DNA of 43,087 nt from an uncultured Verrucomicrobiota bacterium (GTDB lineage Bacteria; Verrucomicrobiota; Kiritimatiellia; RFP12; UBA1067): NCBI GenBank assembly GCA_947305775.1, contig CAMZEN010000021.1, positions 1 through 43,087 on the forward strand, in the 5' to 3' direction. How positions within the stretch are numbered: position 1 is the stretch's first letter; each line of letters starts with the position of its first letter. Below are positions 32,565 to 41,420 of the stretch, one piece after another. The notes below the pieces were generated by a model. It saw only the letters and a program-made list of their open reading frames with translations. It did not search any database and was not told the DNA's origin. A program made the position numbers and the translations under genes.

Positions 32565-33476
32565 GTGATTGTAAACGCTTGCACTTGCACCGGGTCGTAT
32601 GCAATTCTCATCATGCTTGGAATAAAGCATGTTGAGAACCGTAGTGTTATGCCAGTGCCAAAGCAAGGGCGTTGTGCAATCTCGTGTTCTAAGTCCTTCT
32701 GCAAAGAGGAATATGGCAATTTCATCCAGTGGGCTTCTGCTTCACTTTCTAAAAATTCGTTCAGTCTCATTCCGTCATGGTCGGATGTCGAGGATTGGGC
32801 AGGGAAGATTGTCGGTGCTTGCGATTATTTGGCAATTGCAAGAAACGATCTCTCACTCGAATCTGACGAGACAAGCACTTTTGCAAATGAATGCCTAATG
32901 TGGGATGAGGGCTATCCGTACTGGTGGAAACTTTCCAATGTTGCATGCTTTGACATTCCAATCCCTTGCAGAGGGAGTGTTGGGATGTGGCAGATGGGAA
33001 AGGAACTATCCTTGCAAGCGTCTTCTGCCGACAGTATCGCTCAGACAGTTGGCGTACAAATTAAAACGGCTGACGACGCTGCAAAAGTCTTTCGTAATGC
33101 TTTGCCGATTGTAGGAAAGCGTGAGGGCGTGTTTGTCCTCCCTTTGGATGACAGAGGATACTCAATAACAGCTCCAATACTTGTTTCGCTTGGCACAGGT
33201 TCTGACACGGCTGCTGTTCAGATAAAGGACGTCTATTGTGAAGCATTACGGAATGGAGCGTCATCAATAATAGTAGCGCACAACCACCCTATGGGAACCA
33301 TGGTGGCCAGCGAGGAGGATTGGTCGATAACTGAACAACTCATCAAGGGTGGACAGCTGATAGGAATCCCATTGATTGACCATATTATTCTTGATTCGTC
33401 GAAAGACGGCTCAGAATTTGCCTCCATGCGGAACAAACAATCGGGGGAACTATGGAGGACGGCAACATGGGAATGA
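32565..33476 (+). CDS. ASCH/PUA-like domain fused to RadC-type JAMM metalloprotease fold
   Basis: This 303-aa protein starts at GTG 32565 with AGGAGGA 4 nt upstream. Residues ~1-150 resemble an ASCH/PUA-like beta barrel (SYAILIMLGIKHVENRSVMP, CAISCSKSF, CDYLAIARN), a fold that binds RNA or modified bases. Residues ~165-303 are RadC/MPN(JAMM)-like with HNHP-x7-E-x-D-type zinc ligands: H239, H241 and D252 (AHNHPMGTMVASEEDW) and DHIILDSS downstream. JAMM proteins are metal-dependent isopeptidases; RadC-type members often sit in mobile and defence loci with unknown activity. Placement 8 bp after the restriction nuclease indicates it belongs to the cassette. A reader-plus-hydrolase fusion acting on modified nucleic acid or a conjugated protein is inference. 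Confidence 0.78.
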   Translation: MIVNACTCTGSYAILIMLGIKHVENRSVMPVPKQGRCAISCSKSFCKEEYGNFIQWASASLSKNSFSLIPSWSDVEDWAGKIVGACDYLAIARNDLSLESDETSTFANECLMWDEGYPYWWKLSNVACFDIPIPCRGSVGMWQMGKELSLQASSADSIAQTVGVQIKTADDAAKVFRNALPIVGKREGVFVLPLDDRGYSITAPILVSLGTGSDTAAVQIKDVYCEALRNGASSIIVAHNHPMGTMVASEEDWSITEQLIKGGQLIGIPLIDHIILDSSKDGSEFASMRNKQSGELWRTATWE

Positions 33477-33497
33477 TTGATATAGGGGGGCTGTAAT

Positions 33498-34922
33498 ATG
33501 CAGCAAGATTGCCAGACGCCCTCTACCAATCCATTGCAACTTAAAACGCAAGCCAACAGCCTTGCGGTAATTGATGCGAATAACATCTGGAAAGACGATG
33601 CCCTTAGTCGAGAAAGAGAATCTTCCAACCTTGAGGCGTTGATTGCGGGTCAAGATGGGCCTCTTACGCTTTGTCTTGACGGCCCCTGGGGAACGGGAAA
33701 AACATTTTTCCTCAGGCGGTTCAAGGTTCAATGGGAATCTAACGGCGGGACTGCTCTTTATTTTAACGCTTGGGAGGATGACAATCTTGATGATCCGCTT
33801 ATCGCATTGATTGGTCAGTTGTGGCCATTACTTAAACCGAGCAAGATGGAGGGCATTGTTGACAACATAAAAAATTGCGCGATTCCACTGATAAAAAAGA
33901 TTGCACTTAATCGTGTTGGGGTGGATGGCAAGGACTTGGTCTCTTCAGCGAACAATGCTTTTGACGAGTATGACGAATTGCAGGCAAGCCGACGGCAACT
34001 TAAAGAGTGCTTGGCGAGTGTTGCAGACCATATCTTTGACAATTCATCGAGACGACCACTCTTGTTTATCATAGATGAGCTTGATAGATGCCGCCCAAGT
34101 TTTGCTGTTGCGCTTCTTGAACGGATCAAACATCTTTTCCCAATTAGGCATCTTGTATTTCTTATTGGGATTGATAAAGCACAAATTCAGGCTTCTGTTA
34201 GGGCTGTTTATGGCGACATCGATTCGGAGAACTATCTTCATAGGTTCTTTGACGCAACGCTCAAACTAAAGCAGTACTCTCCAAGCCAATTCATATACGC
34301 CACCTACGGTTACACATCAAACCAAGGCCTACCTCCAACAACAGATTATATTTTAAGGAGTCGTTTCGATTTTGCCAAGACCTTTTGCCCTTTGATTCAG
34401 CACTTCAACTTGTCGTTGCGTGAAGTAGAGGTCGCAATGAGAACATATACGTTGTTGCCACCAGAGGGATCTGGCGCGAGTGACATTATGATGCAATGCC
34501 TACTCATGGTGTTGAGGATGAGGAATAAGGCCGCATACTCTCACTTGGCAAACTGGGACTTGCCAATAGGAAAGTTGATAGACGCGATTTTTGGAGATTT
34601 ACGTGAGTATGACGACCTTTCAAAGGATTCTTCACCGATATCCTTCATCGGTTATCTTTATCGACTTGCGTTGCTGTGGGATGACAATTCGCAGCAACAG
34701 CGTGATCTAATGGCATTGGTGAAATGCTTGGAAGAGGGCTCAACTTACGATACAAACTCACCTCTAATAGCGGAGTGCCTTCGTCAAGACAGGGAGCCGA
34801 GCATTCGTGATGTTCTCTTTCAGGCAAAGAGATTTATTGGCTCTAGATACTATGACTTCAGAAGAGCTTTTCATGTTGTAGACGAGCAATTACAGTTGAT
34901 TGGAGACATTCGATTGTCATAA
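33498..34922 (+). CDS. KAP-family P-loop NTPase
   Basis: This is a 474-aa protein. Walker A DGPWGTGKT (K68), the KAP-typical YFNAWEDD after the first strand, and Walker B FIIDELDRCRPSFAVALLER (D193-E194) establish the KAP (STAND-class) family. The usual KAP transmembrane pair inserted between the Walker motifs is not evident; residues ~120-150 (IKNCAIPLIKKIALNRVGVD) are only weakly hydrophobic. The C-terminal ~220 residues are helical (SLREVEVAMRTYTLLPP, FIGYLYRLALLWDD). KAP ATPases occur in anti-phage systems as sensors or effectors. It is 21 bp after the ASCH-JAMM gene and ends the cassette; 19 bp later starts a more GC-rich gene. Confidence 0.88.
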   Translation: MQQDCQTPSTNPLQLKTQANSLAVIDANNIWKDDALSRERESSNLEALIAGQDGPLTLCLDGPWGTGKTFFLRRFKVQWESNGGTALYFNAWEDDNLDDPLIALIGQLWPLLKPSKMEGIVDNIKNCAIPLIKKIALNRVGVDGKDLVSSANNAFDEYDELQASRRQLKECLASVADHIFDNSSRRPLLFIIDELDRCRPSFAVALLERIKHLFPIRHLVFLIGIDKAQIQASVRAVYGDIDSENYLHRFFDATLKLKQYSPSQFIYATYGYTSNQGLPPTTDYILRSRFDFAKTFCPLIQHFNLSLREVEVAMRTYTLLPPEGSGASDIMMQCLLMVLRMRNKAAYSHLANWDLPIGKLIDAIFGDLREYDDLSKDSSPISFIGYLYRLALLWDDNSQQQRDLMALVKCLEEGSTYDTNSPLIAECLRQDREPSIRDVLFQAKRFIGSRYYDFRRAFHVVDEQLQLIGDIRLS

Positions 34923-34941
34923 ACAATGAAAGGAATGGACC

Positions 34942-35277
34942 ATGTTCGATAACATAGACCAGATGGCGCGGATTGAGCGCGAGATCGAGAAGAGAATGGA
35001 AGCCGCCTGCGAGAAGAACGGGTGGTACGTCGCGGTGGCGATGATGCCGCCGGAGAACACGACGCTCTTCATCGAGAAATTTGGCGAAGCGCCGATCCGC
35101 TCGTCCGACGAGGATGGTGCGCTGGAGAGCGCACAGGCGTTTGCCAATGCTGAGTTTGGAACCGATGTCGAGGTAATTCGGGACGAGGAGAAGATTCCCA
35201 ATACCCGCGCACCGTACCACATTCGGCTCAGTCTCAAGGTTGACGCCTCAAAGCGCGTTCAGGAGTTGGCAGCTTAA
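34942..35277 (+). CDS. Small hypothetical cytoplasmic protein
   Basis: This 111-aa protein has AAAGGAA before the ATG. It is acidic, with an N-terminal amphipathic helix (NIDQMARIEREIEKRMEAAC), then alternating strands (WYVAVAMMPPENTTLFIEKF, YHIRLSLKVDASKRVQELAA). There is no signal peptide, membrane segment or recognised motif. Base composition shifts back to GC-rich here relative to the KAP gene, suggesting the edge of the acquired cassette. It is 17 bp upstream of the coiled-coil protein. Confidence 0.72.
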   Translation: MFDNIDQMARIEREIEKRMEAACEKNGWYVAVAMMPPENTTLFIEKFGEAPIRSSDEDGALESAQAFANAEFGTDVEVIRDEEKIPNTRAPYHIRLSLKVDASKRVQELAA

Positions 35278-35294
35278 ACCCAGCACAGCAGGAA

Positions 35295-36140
35295 ATGGGC
35301 AAGACATACACAGATTTCTCGCAGCTGTCCAAGGGTATGTTCAAGAAGAGCGACCCCGTGGTGGAAGTCAAGCCGCTGCCGCCGAAGAAGGCGGCGGGTG
35401 ACGATGCACTTGCCTATTTCGGACTGAACGCGCCAGAAGCCCCTACACACGCTCCGGGCGTCGGGGCGGACAATGGGCGCATCCAGTCGCTGGAAGCGAA
35501 CGTGGCGGCTCTGCGCGCCGAATCTGCGGCTTTGGGCGCGGCAAAGGCGGAGACGGAGCGCAAATCGGCCGATCTTGAGCAGCAGTTGGCCGCAGAACGG
35601 CAGGCGCGGGCTTCTGCGAAGGCCGAGCGCGATCGGCTGCGCGGCGAGGTTCTGCGGCTTCGGAACGAGCTGGAGGACGCCCTCACTGCGCCCAGGACGG
35701 GTAACGGGGTAACGGGGAACGATGAACCCGTGCGTGAGATTCGTGTGCAAGGGTTGCTCGTTCCGCCAGCGACGGCAGAGGTGTTTCCCGGCGAGGTGCG
35801 GGAACACATACTTGCCGTGCTGTCGGAGGGGCTGGAGGCGGCGCAGAGTTCAGAGCGCGAGCGGCGGGCTGCTGTTCTGGAAGATGTGCTTGCGGCGAAC
35901 ATGCCTGGTTTCGAACTCGAACGCCGCCGCAGGGCGCTGAAGCAGATAATCAAGGATACCGGCTCGTTTGTCGATGCCCGCACAATCGCTGCGCTGGAGA
36001 AGTTGGGCTTCAAGTGCGTCTCCGGGAACAAGCATTGGAAGCTCGACTACGCCAACGTCCGCATTCCGATCTCTAAAACCCCGTCCGACCGCCGTGGCGC
36101 ACAGAACACGGCGACGGACGTAGCAAACAGGTGTTTCTGA
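35295..36140 (+). CDS. Coiled-coil protein with HicA-like C-terminal domain
   Basis: This is a 281-aa protein. Residues ~55-130 are a long Ala/Glu/Arg coiled coil (LEANVAALRAESAALGAAKA; ERDRLRGEVLRLRNELEDAL). Residues ~145-215 are helical (VFPGEVREHILAVLSEGLEA). The last ~60 residues (LEKLGFKCVSGNKHWKL, then PISKTPSDRRGAQN) resemble the small HicA/YcfA-type dsRNA-binding-like fold, including the conserved G-x-KHWKL strand and TPSDRR loop. That family includes mRNA interferases, but similar tails also occur in non-toxin proteins, so toxin activity is unproven. AGGA lies only ~3 nt before the ATG, so initiation at a downstream ATG (35337) is possible. Its stop overlaps the next start (TGATG). 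Confidence 0.68.
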   Translation: MGKTYTDFSQLSKGMFKKSDPVVEVKPLPPKKAAGDDALAYFGLNAPEAPTHAPGVGADNGRIQSLEANVAALRAESAALGAAKAETERKSADLEQQLAAERQARASAKAERDRLRGEVLRLRNELEDALTAPRTGNGVTGNDEPVREIRVQGLLVPPATAEVFPGEVREHILAVLSEGLEAAQSSERERRAAVLEDVLAANMPGFELERRRRALKQIIKDTGSFVDARTIAALEKLGFKCVSGNKHWKLDYANVRIPISKTPSDRRGAQNTATDVANRCF

Positions 36141-36742
36141 TGACATTCCAAAATCGTATAGAAATGAGAAGCTTGATAATGATTCTCGTCGCTGTGGCGG
36201 GAATGCAGGCGTCCGCCTGGACGGTTCATGTGCAGGAGATGCCCGTGTCGCCGTTCGCCGACACGGAGGTCTCGACGAACATTCCCATCAACAAGGCCGA
36301 CATCAGCTATTCCGACCTGAACTTCCGCTTTGACGGAACTCCGACAAACAATCTAGAACTTGCATTCGGGACGGACGCGAACACGAATGGCGTCCTTGAG
36401 GCAGAGGAAGTGGGTGCCAGGTTCGGCTGGCGCGCCGGACGCTACTTTATCGAGAACACGTCGACAGGCGATATGTTTGACTGGGATGCATTGAACTCGT
36501 CACAAAGCTTCTCCGTTGATCTGCATCTGGAGGTCAGATACAGTTCTCAGCAGGTTAGGAAAGTCGTTGTTGCTGGTGTCAATGCGGCGGAGTTCGATAC
36601 TTTGGCGACGAATGTCCCGCCGACGTGGATATGGCGGCGGGAATGGAATATGATGCGGGCGACCCGACGCGGCATGGAACCGCCGTCGGACTGGATTGAG
36701 TACAGTGCATCGCATCGCGGTTTTGCCATAAGATTGAGGTGA
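36140..36742 (+). CDS. Exported hypothetical protein
   Basis: This is a 200-aa protein. A signal peptide is clear (MRSLIMILVAVAGMQASA, cleavage before WTVHV). Starting at ATG 36140, which overlaps the previous stop, gives a short basic n-region; ATG 36164 is the alternative. The mature part is beta-rich with Asn/Thr-rich segments (LAFGTDANTNGVLEAEEVGA, containing a DANTNGVLEAEE calcium-loop-like stretch) and ends with FDTLATNVPPTWIWRREWNM. It is followed 4 bp later by the 1557-aa protein with a strong GAGGTGA site, so they are co-expressed and may interact on the cell surface. Confidence 0.7.
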   Translation: MTFQNRIEMRSLIMILVAVAGMQASAWTVHVQEMPVSPFADTEVSTNIPINKADISYSDLNFRFDGTPTNNLELAFGTDANTNGVLEAEEVGARFGWRAGRYFIENTSTGDMFDWDALNSSQSFSVDLHLEVRYSSQQVRKVVVAGVNAAEFDTLATNVPPTWIWRREWNMMRATRRGMEPPSDWIEYSASHRGFAIRLR

Positions 36743-36746
36743 CGTC

Positions 36747-39700
36747 ATGCTGATGAAGATATGGACAGGCACTTTGCTGTTTCTTCTGTTCGCCTCCTTC
36801 GTGGCGTTGATGGTTGCCGTTGCGCATGAGAAGGATATTCATCCGTTTCGCGATGTCGTAAGGCTTTTCAAGGGGCAGTCTTGGGTCGGGCGGATACTCC
36901 TTGGCGTCTTCGCCTTTGGAATGTGGGTCTATGCGAGCGTAAAGCCTAGCGACGGCGGCGGCAGTGGCGGCGGAGGCGGCGACGGAGGCACGAACAACGT
37001 GCCGCAGATGGCGCCGGGGCCGGGAGTCGGGAACTTGCAGCCGATGAACTTGCCAGGCGGTGAAATACATGGCGTGCAGGGACAGGCGCAATTCAACCCA
37101 GACCTGCATCCTGTCAACCAGCCCTTGGGCGGCGGGGTGACTCTCAACCTCTCCGGCTTCGAGCCAATCACCTCGACGAACACGGCGCACACCATCGAGG
37201 CGACGGACTTCGAGCGCGGTTTCGTGATGACCCGCATCGGGACGGACGAGGAGTTCGACTTCACGCCCCCGTCCAACGCGACCACCGTCAACGACTGGCG
37301 GGCGTTTGGCGCAGCGAACGACTGGATCTACGCCGCATTCACGAACTGGACGTTCAAGGTCGCTACGAACGATGTCTCGCGTCTGCGCATCTACTCCTTT
37401 GGAAAGGTCGATCCGCTGATTCGTGAGGTAAACGGCGCAATCGCCACGAACAACTGGTTCGCTCCTTTCGTCGCCTCGCTCGGCATAGTCCCGCAGGCAA
37501 ACTGGAGCTTGCTCAACGAGTCCGACAGACCAAGTCAGGTGTGGTACGCGATAACCCCGGAAGGTTCCTTGGTCATCACGTGGCAGAATGCGCTTCTCGA
37601 CCGCGACACCGACAAGCCAATCTCGTTCCAGATAGAGTTCAAGACCGACGGCCAGTTCATTTATCGCTACGACCTTTCGCGCCTCGACGTTGACTCCGTC
37701 ACCAATATCCTCGCCGGTGCGTCCTTCGCCGGAAACACATGGGCTACGAACTCCATGCCGACGAACGTCACCTCGATGGCGTTCTATCCGCTCTCGGCGA
37801 GCGACGCATACGACCAGGACCCCGATAACGACGGGCTACTCACCATCGACGAGCTGTTCTTCTACCACACCAACCCGCACAACGCCGACACCGACTACGA
37901 CGGCTTGAATGACGGCGAGGAACTGCTTGTCTATAGCTCCGATCCGCTCGACCCTTACTCAATTGGCTCGGACTACAGCGACGGATTCGCCATTAAGATT
38001 GGCGACCTTAATCCGTTCTCCTTCCCGGAGGGCTCGACAAATACCGTCCTTGAGCACATTTTCTACACTGGCACGACCAATGGCGTTTTCACCTATCCGC
38101 AGTCATCTGAAAGCATGGCCGTTCTCCAGGTGTCAGTTTCCGGCTCTGGGACTGGAGACCTCATCGTAGGCAATCAAGTGGTGCCGCTTGTTGCGCCGCC
38201 CCAGCTCCGGTCAGCACCGCCCAACCCCATGCCGCCGCTTCTCGTCCAGCTTGTGAGGGGAGAGACATATCCCATCTACTTCCGAGGCGACGAACTGCTG
38301 GAAGTCTCGCTATACTCTGCGGACTTCGCCTTTGGCGTCTTGCCGACACATAACACGTTCGGCCATATCAACTTCCCTAACACGGTGGCAACGACGCCCT
38401 GCATCCACGACTTCAATGCCCGGCGCAAAGGCGTCTATCTGCCGATGAGCCGCGATGCGAACCTTCTGACCTGCACATGGCAGGGCAACAGTAATGTTCA
38501 GGTTGAGAACAATCCGCCGAGGGCGGCGATGATTACGGGGAACTTCTCCGCAAGAGGCACCAGCGGAATCACCTACTCGCTCTCGCATCCGCAGTACCTT
38601 TTCGGGCAGACGTCATACGACCAGACAGTCCGCTTCTGCCCGCAACCGCCAGAACCTGACCCAGAAGACCCCGACCCGCCGTGGTATTCCAACGGCGACG
38701 GAGACGATTCCGACGACAACGACGACGACCATGACGAACATTGGTGCTGCTATTGGGGTGTGTGCGACGGATGGTGTGGTTGCGGTTGTGATTGTGGCAA
38801 CAACACCGGCGAACCTCTACCGGGCGAGGAGGATTTGGACGACGAATGCCCCACTCATTCAATGCCCTACGAGGATTGCGCATACCTCCATGACGACGAC
38901 TACACGAACGCCGTGCAGAACGTCCAGCATCTTGGCGGCGTGCTTTACATCCGCGAGCCGCCGTTCTACGAGCAGATACACCTCGACGTGCCGACGGAGC
39001 ATCGGAACTGCTGCCCGTGCCCCGACCACTGGACGAACTACGTAGGCGTGGCGTACAAGTCCTACCGGCTGCGGCTGATCGACTCCAATGGCATGAACTT
39101 CAGCAAGACGGAGACGTCGTGCGACGTCAACCTCGCGGGCGTCTATCCGAGTTCCGCCGTCGGCGACGCGACGCTTGCCTTCTCCCGCAACGGTGAAATC
39201 TACCAGCAGCACAACAAGACAGTCCTCGGCGTTGCCATCAAGGGCGACTACGGCGTCGATCTCGCCGCCTACAACGCGCTCAACAGCACCTTCGGCTATC
39301 CCATGACAGTCTGTACGAATCTTTGGGACGCCCCGTTGATGCGGCTTGTCACTAATGTAAAACTCCCGGACGGCAAGGTCCACCTTGAGCTTGCAAACGC
39401 GACCGGGCAATTCACATTCTGGTACTACGACAACACGACCTGGGAATACCGCAAGCTTCTCGATACGGATACGGCGACCGTTAAAGACATTTCAATGACC
39501 TACTGGAAGGCGTTGATGCGGCGTGCTACATACGGAGATTCGTCCGAGCTGCCGCTTCTCGTCACGTCTTCAACGCCTGGGCACGTTAGCCTCATATTCC
39601 GCTACTGGAACGTGATCGACGGTAAGTTCGTGCAGGATCAGACCGTCCAACGCATCACGTCCCTGCGCCCGCCGATGCGCCTTGACATCAGCCGTGACGG

Positions 39701-41420
39701 AGCAATCGATGACGGCGACTCCGCCGCCTGGTTCGACAACCAGGAATTCTACTACTGGATAAACCAGGACACAATTCGGGGCGACAGAATAGGACAGATA
39801 AACAATTCCGTTGCCAATTCCGGTGACTTGCTCGTTAACGGGACATTTGACCTCGTGAATTTCTTCCCTGTTGCGCTGGACTTGTCGAAGTTCACTGATG
39901 CATGGCAGAACCGCGTCACATATACCCTGTACCCCGAGTGGGGCAACACAAACTCCTTCAACTTCTGCTTTGCAGATGTTCCGTGGAATCGGGCAGGTTC
40001 TATACAGACGACAAATGTCACAACGCTTGCCGGGCAGCCGCTTTCTTCTGCTTCTTTGACTAGTCTGCCCAAGACTGGCTACCAACTCCACTATTATGAC
40101 ACGTTGACACAGTTCTCCGAGAACTCAGGATTGCTTATATGCGAGGCGAAATCCCGCTACGCCGCGTTGCGCATTGACATCAAGGTCGGCGACACGCTGC
40201 TCTATTCCTACTCCGTCCCGATGACAATTCTCCCTGTTAAGGAAATGTATTCTTGGTATAATTTCCGCAGCCTTTCAGGAGATACAACTGGTCGAGAGAC
40301 CACCCTCCGCTCCCACCCGGAGGCGTATACCAAGTCTCTGATATTTCTGCATGGGGCAAATGTCTCGTCCGGCGCGGCCGAAGAATGGGGCGACATCCTG
40401 TTTAAGAGACTCTGGATTTCAGGCTCACGGGCAAGATTCTACAATGTTGATTGGCGCAGCGATATCGACAGTGACGCCAATTACCACCAGAATGCGTCGA
40501 ATGCCTTTGTGGTGGCAAGTCAGATAGTCTCAACAATAACGAATAGCATCCCTGGTGAGAAGGTCGTTATGGCGCACTCCCTGGGTAACATGGTGGTCTC
40601 GTCCATGATTCACGACTATGGATTACAAGTGTCTAAGTATCTCATGTGCAATTCGGCGGTGCCAGCAGAGGCGTATGACCGGAGTATGAGCCTTCGTACG
40701 TCAAAGCTCGTTCACCCAGATTGGGAAGAGTATCCGACTAATTCGTGGACGGCGAGTTGGCATACCCTGTTCAAGGACGACCTGAATGACGACCGGAAGT
40801 ATCTCGGGTGGCCGGGACGATTCACCAATGTCCTGAACAAGGCAGTCAATTTCTATTCAACAAGCGATCAAGGGGGCGACGAGGTTCTTGAACTTGCTAT
40901 AGATAATGATGTTGGAATCCTTACCGGGGTAATGAGCTCATTAGCTCATCATAGCTGGCATAAGCAAGAATTGTTCAAGGGACGGGGGCTTGGTGTAGGC
41001 GCGGGAGCGACAGATTGGTCTGGCTGGAACATAGAGGAAAATTGGCTTGGCGTCAACAAGATATCTGTGTCGGAGGCCCAGCAGATGCAGCCAGAAGACT
41101 TCAAGACGAATACCGTCTTCTACTGCTATCCGTCAAGTATGAATTCCACAAACATTACTCTCCTTGTCAGAGGTGCGCATCTTGCGCTTGGTATTCCGGC
41201 TCTTGTGGCGGCAACTGGCGTGACTGACCTCTCGGACATTCTTGATCAGGAAAATAGTTTTAATCTTGATTTGACAAATCCCGGAATAGAACATCCTAAT
41301 GGTTGGCCAAGTAAGTCAAGCTATCCCAATCGGTGGCTTCACTCGGACATCAAAGATGTGTCCTATTTCTTCAACTTCAAATTTTACGAAAAAGTAATAG
41401 AGAAAGGTGGTCTGAGATGA
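36747..41420 (+). CDS. Giant surface protein with calcium repeats and C-terminal alpha/beta hydrolase
   Basis: This is a 1557-aa protein. Two hydrophobic segments lie near the N-terminus (TLLFLLFASFVALMVAVAH; WVGRILLGVFAFGMWVYASV), then a Gly/Asp linker. Residues ~354-400 contain thrombospondin-type-3-like calcium loops (DQDPDNDGLLTIDELFF, NADTDYDGLNDGEELLVY). Residues ~632-705 are an Asp/Pro-rich stretch followed by a Cys-rich knot (CCYWGVCDGWCGCGCDCG). Residues ~1190-1420 are an alpha/beta hydrolase: IFLHGANV oxyanion strand, nucleophile elbow AHSLGN (S1278), and a downstream HHSWHK that may supply the His. Likely membrane-anchored with an extracellular enzyme domain such as a lipase or esterase. 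It overlaps the next gene by ATGA. Confidence 0.82.
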   Translation: MLMKIWTGTLLFLLFASFVALMVAVAHEKDIHPFRDVVRLFKGQSWVGRILLGVFAFGMWVYASVKPSDGGGSGGGGGDGGTNNVPQMAPGPGVGNLQPMNLPGGEIHGVQGQAQFNPDLHPVNQPLGGGVTLNLSGFEPITSTNTAHTIEATDFERGFVMTRIGTDEEFDFTPPSNATTVNDWRAFGAANDWIYAAFTNWTFKVATNDVSRLRIYSFGKVDPLIREVNGAIATNNWFAPFVASLGIVPQANWSLLNESDRPSQVWYAITPEGSLVITWQNALLDRDTDKPISFQIEFKTDGQFIYRYDLSRLDVDSVTNILAGASFAGNTWATNSMPTNVTSMAFYPLSASDAYDQDPDNDGLLTIDELFFYHTNPHNADTDYDGLNDGEELLVYSSDPLDPYSIGSDYSDGFAIKIGDLNPFSFPEGSTNTVLEHIFYTGTTNGVFTYPQSSESMAVLQVSVSGSGTGDLIVGNQVVPLVAPPQLRSAPPNPMPPLLVQLVRGETYPIYFRGDELLEVSLYSADFAFGVLPTHNTFGHINFPNTVATTPCIHDFNARRKGVYLPMSRDANLLTCTWQGNSNVQVENNPPRAAMITGNFSARGTSGITYSLSHPQYLFGQTSYDQTVRFCPQPPEPDPEDPDPPWYSNGDGDDSDDNDDDHDEHWCCYWGVCDGWCGCGCDCGNNTGEPLPGEEDLDDECPTHSMPYEDCAYLHDDDYTNAVQNVQHLGGVLYIREPPFYEQIHLDVPTEHRNCCPCPDHWTNYVGVAYKSYRLRLIDSNGMNFSKTETSCDVNLAGVYPSSAVGDATLAFSRNGEIYQQHNKTVLGVAIKGDYGVDLAAYNALNSTFGYPMTVCTNLWDAPLMRLVTNVKLPDGKVHLELANATGQFTFWYYDNTTWEYRKLLDTDTATVKDISMTYWKALMRRATYGDSSELPLLVTSSTPGHVSLIFRYWNVIDGKFVQDQTVQRITSLRPPMRLDISRDGAIDDGDSAAWFDNQEFYYWINQDTIRGDRIGQINNSVANSGDLLVNGTFDLVNFFPVALDLSKFTDAWQNRVTYTLYPEWGNTNSFNFCFADVPWNRAGSIQTTNVTTLAGQPLSSASLTSLPKTGYQLHYYDTLTQFSENSGLLICEAKSRYAALRIDIKVGDTLLYSYSVPMTILPVKEMYSWYNFRSLSGDTTGRETTLRSHPEAYTKSLIFLHGANVSSGAAEEWGDILFKRLWISGSRARFYNVDWRSDIDSDANYHQNASNAFVVASQIVSTITNSIPGEKVVMAHSLGNMVVSSMIHDYGLQVSKYLMCNSAVPAEAYDRSMSLRTSKLVHPDWEEYPTNSWTASWHTLFKDDLNDDRKYLGWPGRFTNVLNKAVNFYSTSDQGGDEVLELAIDNDVGILTGVMSSLAHHSWHKQELFKGRGLGVGAGATDWSGWNIEENWLGVNKISVSEAQQMQPEDFKTNTVFYCYPSSMNSTNITLLVRGAHLALGIPALVAATGVTDLSDILDQENSFNLDLTNPGIEHPNGWPSKSSYPNRWLHSDIKDVSYFFNFKFYEKVIEKGGLR

